From NCBI GenBank assembly GCA_000969725.1, contig JXSR01S010307.1: DNA of 34,246 nt. One strand, written 5' to 3'. Positions within the stretch are counted from its first letter, which is position 1. Every line of letters starts with the position of its first letter. Under the pieces are notes generated by a model. That model searched no databases. It was not told the DNA's origin and saw only the letters and a program-made list of their open reading frames with translations. This DNA comes from Ophiothrix spiculata (taxonomy: Eukaryota; Echinodermata; Ophiuroidea; Amphilepidida; Ophiotrichidae). Positions 10,145 to 22,100 of the stretch are shown piece by piece. Both the position numbers and the translations under genes were made by a program.

Positions 10145-13100
10145 GTAAGATGATACTAATTTATAAGAAAGGAGGTTATCCATATTCAATGAATGCCATG
10201 TTTATGAAAATGACATTTCTATGTATTCCTGCTTATGTATGACTGTAAGCTAGTACATGTAGCTACATTGTAAGCCATTTACATGTGTAAATGCCCTTTA
10301 AATTTGTCACAGAGTAACTTCAAGGCTTTTAAAAGTCTCTGCCAAAATTCATCGGACAAAATCAGTCACGTGACCACCGTTTTGTAAACAATTGGCCTCT
10401 CACTCTGGATGTTTTCCATTGTCTGATGAATTGTGAAGCAGACTTAAGTCAACGTTTAGACAGCTAATTTGTCTAGTAAATTCAGTATGTCCAAATAATT
10501 TTGAAGAATGAATGTGTGAATGTAATGGGTAAAATCTGGAAGTACACGGAACAAGGTAGGTTGAGTAGTTTTTTATTTAAAATATATGGATAACCTCTGC
10601 TTCTTGTAGAAGAAAGTAGTTTATTCTTGGGTCAACATAGGTGCAATTTATGATGATTATGATGAGAAATTTACATACAACATTGTTAAATGCACTGTGC
10701 ATTGATTGCATTTATTTTGTGTAAAATGACAAAAAACCTGCAATTATAGCATGAAAAAGTTTACAACTACCGTATCACTAAATTCACTATCCATGATATC
10801 ATGATATGCACCAAGAATACAGAACTTACTAATATAGGCCTACTAGACAAACTTTAGCAGGTGAATTTTTAAATTTTAAAACACATGGCCTCGATTTTAG
10901 AAGTTGTTAAACATTGTTGATCTAAATGGAAAATTTTTGATTGAAAACTGGATCACACACTAGCTTTTGGACAATGCTTTTCTCCATGAGGACTATCCCT
11001 AATAGAGTTTGTTTGTATTTTTCTTTAGACTCAGTTCTGCAAGGTTTGTGAAATATTCTACAGTTTGTATTTGACAGAGTCTTACTGGACTTTGTGTGAG
11101 TCTAAATTTGGATCAATTGGACTCATGAACTCACGCTGAAATTCTAGCCCTGCTATATGTATTTTGAAAAAAGTTGTGTCCTTTACTCTTTTTTATAGAA
11201 ACTACTAACGCCAAGCCTCTTTTGATCATAGGTACTGACTGGGCAGCCCTAGCACAAGAATGGATCAGACAGCAACAAAATCCTGACAAAGCAGCTCCTC
11301 AGTCCAACAACGCCCCACCGCTGCCACCAGAGAATCAGCCACCTCCATTACCAGTAGATCCTAATAGGCCAGGTGACGCCCCTCCTCTTCCACCTCCAAC
11401 AAATGGAAAAGGTCAGTACACCTACTCAAGTGGAAAACTGTGTGTAATTAATTTTTTATTCCTTTAATTTTACCTATTTTTTTTTCTGAAATTTAACTTT
11501 TTGGGGAGTTTTAGAGGTAACTTTAATTTGGAGTTGTTTTGGTTAAGTTTTGCTATCTGGGGCCTTTGTTAAAAAAAAAGAGGGGGGCCTATGGTTTCAA
11601 TCTTATTTGGTCATGCAGATGTACAAGACATTAAGTATAAGGCTAATTTAAAAAAAAGTAAACAAGAAATACTGGTAGTTCGCTATGCCTCCCAGATTTG
11701 TAGTTCCACTCGGCATCTGCACACTTTACAGGTGTTCGCTGACCACTGTGACCGACGTAAGCTCCATTCCACACCAAGCATCATTTCAGGTTCTGCGGCA
11801 ACCTCTAGGGGTGCTGAACCTTAATCAGCCCATATACGCACCATCACTGCCCGGATCAGATCCCCAAGTTTCGTACAGGTTTCCATGAGACAATTAGCAG
11901 TTAGTTCCTTGTCCAAGGGAATTTCAAGCACACTCAACTTTTATTTTTTTGCACCAGTGGGAATTGAACTTGGGACTTTCCGCATCGCAAGCGAGCGCCT
12001 TACCGATTGAGCTAACTTGACTGATTTTAAACATCTGAGGACCCCCAACATATATGTATTACTTCTGTGCCAAAAAGTAGGACAAATCCAAGATATACTG
12101 AATGAAATCAAAGTTTGCTTATTAAAGCTTTCCAAGAAATGTTAAGGTTAAAAAAGTCACCCAAAACTTTGTATAGACAAATTAATGTGCAAAAACATGA
12201 TTTCTTGTACATTGTAGATCCTGGTGCCCCTCCCCTCCCCTCTGAACCAATGCCTCAAGATGGCGGACAAGCAGGAATGCATTATGACTGGAATTGGCAA
12301 CAGCCTCCACCACATGGAGGACACTGGCCAGGTATGTAGTACGTAAGGGACTGGCCTAGATTCTTCGCACAAGAATTTTACCATGATTTTGAGGAATAGT
12401 GGAGAAAATTGCAATTTTTATTTACTTTAATTTGATTTTTTTTGCCGCCAGTGGCAAAAACTGGTGTGTAAACTGTTTCTATTTTCGAAACCTAAAAAGA
12501 TTTTGTTTCTGTGCCTGTGATGGGCAAACAACAAATTTTTGATGAAATTCTTTCTCTTTTAATATGTATTAAATTATCTCCAGGAGCTTTGTTTGATCTT
12601 TTATCTGGTAAATCCATCTGAGGGACAAATCTAGGATTTAATAGCACAGTAAAGTCACACCACCATAAAACAATTGCAAGTTAATTCTCTCTCAATTTGA
12701 GCCATTTCTGTGTAAATTTCTCTACTTTTTTGGATTTTACTGCACTTTTATTAAGCTGTATTTCTAGCATTTCCATAAGTTTTTAATTCTAAGTTTAATC
12801 TAGGCTAGTGCCTTTAAGAGGACACATCACATATCGCAACCTACATGAACACCAAAGAAAGTACTGGAAACAGGATTAAATGCACCTTAAAAACCTAGCT
12901 AAGTTAGGAGATTGTGCTAAGCTTGGACTGAAGTTGCGAGAGTGTATAGTGATCCATCACCGCATTTTGGTCGCAGCTAAAATTATACTTGATTGCAACG
13001 CAATACATATCCTGCCAAATTGTGCATACCCAAGCAATAGCGTTTGACGAGCTCGATAGTTGCAGATCACAGTCAATGTACACTTCCGTTGGCAAAGTAC

Positions 13101-16100
13101 ACGTATGTACACCTTATGACAACACATTGGGAAATGGATCAAATAAATAACATGTACAATGTATGGGTTTCACCTGAAGTTCCTCATAATATTTTACCCA
13201 CATTTTTTTTAAATAAAATGCTGAAGTGAATAATAACCCATGGAGAACAAACTGAAAGACTATCATTTAGCTATTTGGCACTATGATAGTAATCTCCATG
13301 GCCTAATCAGTGGTTCACAGCAAGAAGAAGAGAACTGGAGTGTAGGGGCGCTTACTTTGTACATTTGGTTGCACTTGAATGTTTCTCATCTCATATGTGT
13401 CTGGGTTTTTTCCCAGGTATGCCCCCGATACCGCCTATGCCAGGAGGAGCACCCCCAGGTATGATGCCCCCTGTACCTCCAGATGTGAAACCCCAAACCT
13501 TTGACTATGGTCACGGGCAACCTCCAGGAGCAGTGCAGACCTTTGAACATAACCATGGAGGAGGCCGTGGCCCTCCAGACCCTCGACCACCAGCCCAGAC
13601 ATTTGATCATGGTCATGGTGAAAGCTATGTTGGGCCGCCTGAGAGTTTTGATTATCACCATGGAGGAGACCAATACAATTATCAGGTAAAAATGTAGCAA
13701 TTTAATAACCAAAAGATTATGAATGAAGTGCACCTTTTTTAGGTCGCTGTAAGAAAACTAGTTCAATCACTTATCTTAATTGCTGATTTGATTACATGAT
13801 AAAAGTTATTTTTAGACCTTGAACTTGCCAAAATATACAGATATTATTTGATTTCTCCACCAATGGGATTCAAGGATTCATGTCACCCAAATAATAAATT
13901 TCAATATACATATACCTTTCAACTTTCTCTATTCTATGCATTTAATAAAATTTCGTGATATAACTAATGATCAAACTTGTGCAAAAAATTAATGTATATT
14001 TTGTAAGTGGGGCCCAAGTTAGTTATTAAATGTGTTTAAAATTGAATGGAATGAACAACATGTTGATAGTATGCGATTTGCCCTAAATGCCATCGTCAAG
14101 ACAGAAATTCCACCCATTCTATACAAGTGATCAGTTTTATCTGCAATAAAAAGTAATACTCTATGCAATTTTTATTCAGCAACATGACTTCCAAGATCAT
14201 CCGGGAGGTGGACAATACTATGATGATTGGGGCGACCACCACCCCCCACCTGAAATGGACCGTCGAGGCCCATCCATGAAAGATGGTAGAGATAGAGACT
14301 ACTACCCATCGCCTAGAGATCGTGGCAGAATGAGACGACCTCCACCACTCATGGAGGGTCCACACCGTCCAGAAATGCCTGAAGAAGAAGATCCACCAAT
14401 GGGTATGACATTATAAATTGTCCAAAGCAAACACCCTTTGTTTATGAGAATATAGCATCATACTCAGGCCAAATGTTTAAGGCCTAGGTTGAAATCTGGC
14501 TTGATTTGAGTTAGGATTAGAGTCATGTGGTTTTATGGATTTAGTGAGGACAATTTTGTAAAACTTTGTTAACATTATGAATCCCTCGTCTCTAATTTGA
14601 TTTTTCCCTTGTGGCTTACATGTCAGTATCTATGGCATTTGTGAGAGGGATTACCTCTCCTTTCTGATAAATAAAAGCCTCACAATTGTTAAGAGATGAT
14701 ACATGATATATGAATGACCTGTCTTGGAACCGACTTTGCTGTCACGCTGGTAGTACCATCACTCAGTTCTATGCACAACAACATGCTCCGTTGAGTACTT
14801 ATTCACCTTTCCTTAAATGTGCATTGAATATTTGGCCATTTTCACAATAATGATTAATGCAACATTTGTACCCTGAGAGTAAAAATTTCAAACAAAAAAG
14901 TATTTTTTATATTTTGAAAAAACAAGTGTGATGATTAGTACAGTACCATGTTACCTCGATCATAAGAATATGTTACCTTGATCATAAGAACACATTCAAA
15001 TCCTGACATGGCAAACAATTACTGTTTTGGAAAACATAAAATATGAAAGTACATGCTGATCTGGTGGATAAAATATAACAAGTTTAAAGGAGGACCATTG
15101 TAATTTTTTCGTCACATCAGGATTTGAAGTGGAGTTGAGGGGGTTCTTATGATCAAGATTATAGGGAATAGAGTTTACAGCTGTTGAATATGTGAAGAAA
15201 ATATGAAAGCTGTTTCCCCAAAATGAGCAGAAAGACATATTTCAAATTTGAGTTCATAGACTTCTTTGAGTTCTTCCATGTTTTCACCTTTCAAATAAGA
15301 TATAGTTATCATACTTTTTTGATCACCCAGTACAGTATGCATTAAATGATTATATTTTCAGATACAGAGAAACGCAAACTCCTACCGGCATGGATTAGGG
15401 AAGGTCTGGACAAGATGGAGCAAGAAAAGCAAAAGAAAGCAGAGAGGGAAAGGAAAGAGAAAGAAAGAAAAGAACGTCTTGAAGCACAGAAGAAAGCAGA
15501 ACAAGATATCATAAACCAGGCACGCATCAAACAGGGGCTTCCACCTAAATCTAAATTTGACGAGGTACTTGTTTTGTTTTCTACATCATTGCAACTCAGT
15601 TCTGTTCCTTGTTGTAGGCTTTTTAAATCCTTTCTTTCTGGTTATATATCTGTGTCATGACATACATCACACATGGCCTGATATGTTACGTGTCCAGCTG
15701 TACGTGTCATAATTGGGTTCAGGACTTTATTGATTCATACAGGTCTATCAGATCATCAAGCCATGCACCAACGTAACAACTCAATTTTAACTTTGATATT
15801 CACTTGATAACATGTAAAATTTTCAATGCATGATCCTAATGTGACTAAAATTCATAAATACATATAAAAGAAAGATACCAGGCTTGCTGTACCGCAGAAG
15901 TAATGGTGTCAATAGCCATCGGCCTCAAATGGGAGGTTTTCGCTGCAATGTTGTGATGTTTTTCCTGGTGGACCATCATGACATTTTCACAATAGGAAAT
16001 CCTACAATAATTATTGTAAGCAGCAAGAACAAACAAATAAGTTGATGGGCACTTTTAGTTATAACAGCACATTCCAAACATTTGAAATAAATTCTATTTT

Positions 16101-19100
16101 GCTTTTGTAGACTCACCAGGTATATGGTGTATGCAGAGCCCCAAGAAGGAGCATTTGCACAAGAGCCAATGGCTTTACGTGATTTCCTAACAACAGAGCA
16201 AGTAAAGTTTCTTGCCCAAGGAAACAAGGAGATATAATCAGACCGGTAGTGCTGCCACTGGGGCTTGAACCTACAACCTCAGTATTACGAGACCCGTGCT
16301 CTAACCGCTCGGCCACGTTCTCCTCTTAGTGTGTGTACATAGTTATAAGCTATTACTAAGGTGTAATTTCTCATCCTGATGTCTTGTTTTTTTTGCAACA
16401 TGCAAAATGATTTACAGGGAAGCGACAATGAAGATGATAAAGCATCAGTGAAGTCAGTTGAATCAGGGGATAAGAAAGTTGGCGTTAGACAAGACAAAGG
16501 GACACCTCAGCCCAAGAAGGCAGAATCTGATGAGGAGGAGGAAGAAGAGGAGGAGGAGGAAGAAGAGATGCCAAAGACTGAAGAAGAGAAACAGCTATAT
16601 CTGGTAAGAGACCCTAGCATAATTCATTTTGTGTACTCTGTTTATTCTTCAGTTATACTATATCAGTTCGGCGGAACCCGAATTCGGATACCCACGCACA
16701 TTTCGTATCCGAATAGTGATACCTGTATCAGAATGAGGATATGGAGGGGTATCTGAATTCTGATACTCCTGTCGTGGCGCAGGAAACAAATTGATAGCGC
16801 AAGCTGGCGAGTACATATGTAAAACATCTTTCTTGCATTTATGATAAATGTATCTGTGGAAATGTCATTTTCATCTGTGCAATTCCAGCGGAACAGCTTC
16901 GAAACATGTCCTCATAGCTTCTTATCACAGAAGGCAAAAACATTTGGCCAATACTTTGATAGAATTTAGATGACAAATGATGATAATGTTATTGACTTTT
17001 ATACATACCGGTATGGTGCGCGAAGCTGAATATTAATTTCAGCTGATATCCCGTTTCAGCTGTTTTTAATCCAAATTTGGATACGGGTATCCAAATTGTG
17101 ATACGGAGTATCCGAATTCGGATACGTATCCGAATTGTGAGTTCGGAGTTCCGCCGAACTGATATTGTTCGAGTTACACGACCATGCTCTATTTAATGCC
17201 CATCCTGTAAATTTTGAAATGAAGATGATATTTATTTGCAATGTTTTGGACAGCTCTGTAGTGTTTGAGTGATAACTTTTGGTCATTATATCGTCCTTGT
17301 TTTATCTAATGCAGTGTCCAATAGGCATTTAACAGAAACAATATGGCAACAGGTTGTTAATCTCTGTTGTCCATATGCACAAAGAGGTTGAAGATTAATA
17401 CTAGGTTTAAAGTTAGACCAGGTGTAAGTCAAACTTATACTACTGCCATAAAAGAACCCTTTGAAGCATTTTTGAACTGCAACAGCTTAAGATTCAACCA
17501 AAAACTCTTCAAATGACTAAAGATATGACTACATTGGTTGAGGAAAATATGTGATGACTCATCCCAAAAAGGGGGACTTTGCAACAGAACGTCTTTTGAG
17601 AAAATGTCGAAAATAGGCAGCAAAAAATAAAGAAATAATACGAATTTCAATCAGATTTCCTGTTGTAAAATTTGATTGCCTTGATCAATTTCAACAAGTA
17701 AGGTGTCATTTTAAAGCTTAGAAAATTCTATGACAGATGAAATGATAAAATCAAAATTGATATCATCTGCAAAGTCCCCCCTTTCGGGGTGAGCCATCAC
17801 ATATGTTCAGCCGTGAGACAAATTTCAATAAAACTAGGTGACTAGGTCTACCTTTACACCTGTTCTAAGTCTTAAACCTCTTTTGTGCATACAGACCTAA
17901 ATGTTTAGGCCAAGTAACAAAAATTGATCGTCTGGACTTTTCCGAAAATGTGGTGAGGGAGGCCCTTATTATTTGTTATTTTGTCCAAGATGGTTGCCAT
18001 GTCCAAGTTGGCCACCATAACATATTTGAAGATGATATTATGGTATTTTAGGGTTATTAAAGTGCAATGAGGATCCTGTTCACTTGTCCAATACCAATTA
18101 AAAAAGTGTGTTGTTGATTTTGTTTTGTTTTGTTTTGGGAATTTTTAAGAAATAACAAATAACAAAAAAATTGGTGCGGCGTCAAAAATCGGTGAGGGAG
18201 GGGACGATCAACTGGTTATTTTTGTTACTTGGCCTTAAAGGTGATCATTGTCTATGCCATATCATTAATTTAGTGAAAGTAAAACTAAAATTGAGCTCGC
18301 ACCTCGTCACCAACTTATCTAAAGTTAATTTTGTGAAGAAATTGCTGTCTTGCGTGAGCGCAAGCTCTAGGATTTCTTGAGAATAAGTTTAACATTTGAG
18401 AGCTTGTTACCAAAACTTTTGACTAAGCCAGCTGTTGTGTGTAAAGGAAACGTTGTTTACTCAGTGTATTTGCGCATGATAGGTTGAACTCCAGTATTCC
18501 TGAAATGCTAACAGTAGGCAGGCAAGCACAGGATGGTCAGTAGGTTTCATTTTCTAGTATCACATGACATGATCTTTCAGATTTAACTCAAATTTGCTGC
18601 ATTGGATGACAGCTCAAATGAAGAATGAATGCTTGTGGTGCATTTACACTGTGACGACTTGCTTCGTATTTGCAACTAAAAAGTTATAACTGGAAGCGAC
18701 TGATAGTAACGATAGGGTGCGTAGCTAGCAGCGAGTGTGAGCGTGAACTGACTTTAACTAATGATGACGGGCGTAAAATTCAAAACTGCAATACATAGTC
18801 TACGTTGCTTGTCGTTACCCCCAATACGTCACAGTGTAAACGCACCTTTAGCAGTATTTCCCAGCATGGAAAATGATGGTCTTCAATATAATCAAGTTGT
18901 TAATTTACCATCCAGAAAATCACACATAATTATAAATCTTAACTTGTGATGGCCATTTTTTAGATGATGAAGATGCGGAAGTGGATGACTGAGATCCTCC
19001 TGGATGTGACAAATGCAGAGGTAGAATCAGTAGCTACGGAGGTGTACAGGAAAGCAAGGACCAGGAAATCACAAGGTATGCATCACAATGTGCATGGCAC

Positions 19101-22100
19101 AAATAGGTTGGACAGAAACTTCTCAAAAAATGGTTGGAAAGTTTCTTTAGCCACCTATATCTCATTTAATTTATACTTTCAAAATTATTTTGTTGCACTT
19201 TTGGATTAGCTAGCATCCTCCTCTATAAAATGACACCAAATTTGTAACAATAGCTTTCTTCATGGCCGAGTAATTCCACTGGGACAGTATCTGTACCAAT
19301 TCTATTGCAAAATGATAAATCAATGAATGGGTAAATGGATTGAAGTTATTTACTGGAAACAGTTTGTTTTGGAATAACAAGGGTGAGGATAGGATTACAA
19401 GTTTTATTTTCTTTGACATGACAAATGAGTCCATGTTGCTTATCACTTCCTGTAAAGTGATCATTCTGTGTTCAATCCAAGCATCGTCATTAGGTTAGGG
19501 TGCATCAGGTGCCCCTCATGTCAACCAAATGTTTTGCTCCTAGTGTCAAATTGTTCTAATTAACTAGAAAATCATCCCCTCCCAATTTGAATTCAATCGG
19601 AGGTCAGGAAAGGGGGTCCACCGTGAGCTTAAAGTTCGGAGAGAGCCAACCAATTAAAGTCCATCCAGTCCAAGTTGAAAATGGATTTGCATTTATTTAG
19701 TATTAGCTGAGAAATAATGTATTATAAAAGCTTCCACTAAAAGCAGCTATTAATGTGTCTGTATAACTGTATATATAATACAATAGCTGCCTGCTGGACT
19801 TATACTGTTTGTATCTGTTGTGAACCCCTTCCCGAGGTTCAATTGAATTTAAATTTGGAGGGGATTATTTTCTAGTTAAACAGCACAGTTTGACACTATG
19901 AGCAAAAAATTTGGTGGACATGAGGGGCGCATGATGCTCCATAATCATCATGGTAACTCAACCTGTAGAACAACTTGAAGTTGGTTTGTCATAAAAGCAA
20001 GTTGCAGCAAAATTGATGTTATAGTCATCTGAAAAAAACCTTTTCATTCTGGGCGGGACCAAATCGCACCGTGCGTGAACAACAAACCAATCAAATTGAT
20101 CATCAAGTCACACAGCAACAGAACAGACAAATCACGCGAGCTCACGAGTAACGCGTGAGTTGCGTTTGAACTTTAAACTCGGCGCACCAGACGCGTAAAA
20201 ATGAAAAGGTTTTCTTCACGCGACTATAGTAAAGGCTTGGTATCAAACCTGAAACAAAAATTATGTGAAACGGGATGTCAAGAACGGGTGAATACGGAGG
20301 TTTCACTGGCTATTGATTAAGGTAAGTGAGCATTGTTTGGTTTTCATAATAAGAACAAACAACTTATTCATTCACTATCATTCACTGATTTATCCTTTTA
20401 TAGCATCATAATTAATTGGATTGATACAGATACTGGTCAATTTGGTACACTCTGTTTTGAGACCCACCTGTTAAGAAAGGGAAATTATTCAGCCATGAAG
20501 TAAGCTATTCAAATTTGGTGTCATTTTATTCTAGCTAATCCAACAGTGCAATAAAATAATTTTAAGAGTATAAATTAAATAAGATATAGGCGGCTAAAAA
20601 GCTTTCCAAACATTTTTTGAGAAGTTCATTTTTATACAAGACTACTGTTTCTTATAATAAATTTTTCAAAGTGTGGGTGATTAAGGAATGTCTTTACCTC
20701 TATTTCAAAAATAAATAATGTGGCAATGATAAAGTAAAACAAATCAAAAACTGAAGAATCTGAACTTTTATTATTATTTCTACCAATAATTTAATCTTTT
20801 TGTTGTATGTTTTCTGAACCACGTGTGAATCATATCAACCTTTATGACAAGAATTTTTGATGATCCAAGAGAATGACAGAAAAGAGTTGGAAAGAATGCA
20901 TCATTATCACCACACGCTTGTAAATATAAATACGCATGTGGAAAACAATGTTTTTTGTATTGAATGTTAATATCCAATGAAATTCAATAAAAGTGAACCA
21001 ATAAAATTGAGATTATTATAGTCATTATTTTTAGGATATTTGCCCATCGTATGAAATATGTTGTGGGTCTTTAATGGCTTATAGCATGCTGTAACTTTGT
21101 AATATAAATAAAGTACATACTTAGTTGTCAATCTATATTAATTTAACAAGCCATGCCATTATACCAGTGTTCCCGCTAAGGATTTTGACTCTGCGCCAGA
21201 GCAACATAAAAGAAAAAAACACTTCTCGCCATTGCCAATTTCAGAAGATAACCTAAAAAATTAGAGTAACTTGGACTATAATCTGAATAAAACTGATATA
21301 AATGAATGTTGTGTAAAAAAAACACTGTATAACCAAAACCCTATTTTTGACTTTTTGTTTTGGAACCTCTTGCGCCAATTTTTTGAGCTTCTGCGCCAAT
21401 TTCACGACATAAGGCCTTAGCGGGAACACTGCATTATACCTCTTGGATTCTCCTTAGATATCATGCATTGGTCCCATTATACCTCTTGGGATTTCCCTGA
21501 GATGTCATGCATTGGTCCCAATTTGCTTCTGTAGATGATGCCTCAAGGAAAGATTCTTATTTCATTCTGCTTTGGAGTTACTGTTGTTTAAAAATTGCCA
21601 TCTTAGCCCCAAAATGTCATATAATTCGTTGAGCCACAAGCACAACAAAAAATAAGTTACTCTCAACAGGTAAATTTTTTGGTACCGGTAATAGGAAATG
21701 GCATAGCACTGTTTTTTCCCCAAATGGGTTGAGGGTGATGGGACTGTTTTAGGAAAGGAGATAAATTTTACTTTTTTGTTGCTATTGTAAATACTGGAAC
21801 TGCTGAATACACAATGGGCAGTGGAATGTGCTCATAACAAAATCACAGGCCTGTAGATATGGAAATCATTTTTCAAAAGTGTGAGGGCACTATTTTTCCC
21901 CTCTAAAAACAAAACAAACTTGTACTAAAAACCGTTGTTTTATGCTATTTCCTATTGGAAAATCCAAACAAGGATTAGATATACCAAAAAGAAAAGTTCA
22001 TCAGTGATTTAATTATTGAATTGTTAAAAAATATAATTAAAATTGGTCTTTGGCACTGTTGCCCAATTTTATTTTTTGTCCTTTGACAACAAATTTCAAA

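Noticed and set aside
11951..12023. A tRNA gene on the minus strand
   Set aside because: A- and B-box sequences are present, but the acceptor and anticodon stems pair poorly and a SINE body follows directly.
16240..16322. A Ser/Leu-type tRNA gene on the minus strand
   Set aside because: The head is tRNA-like, but the sequence continues into a body that recurs at 33984, so it is a SINE.
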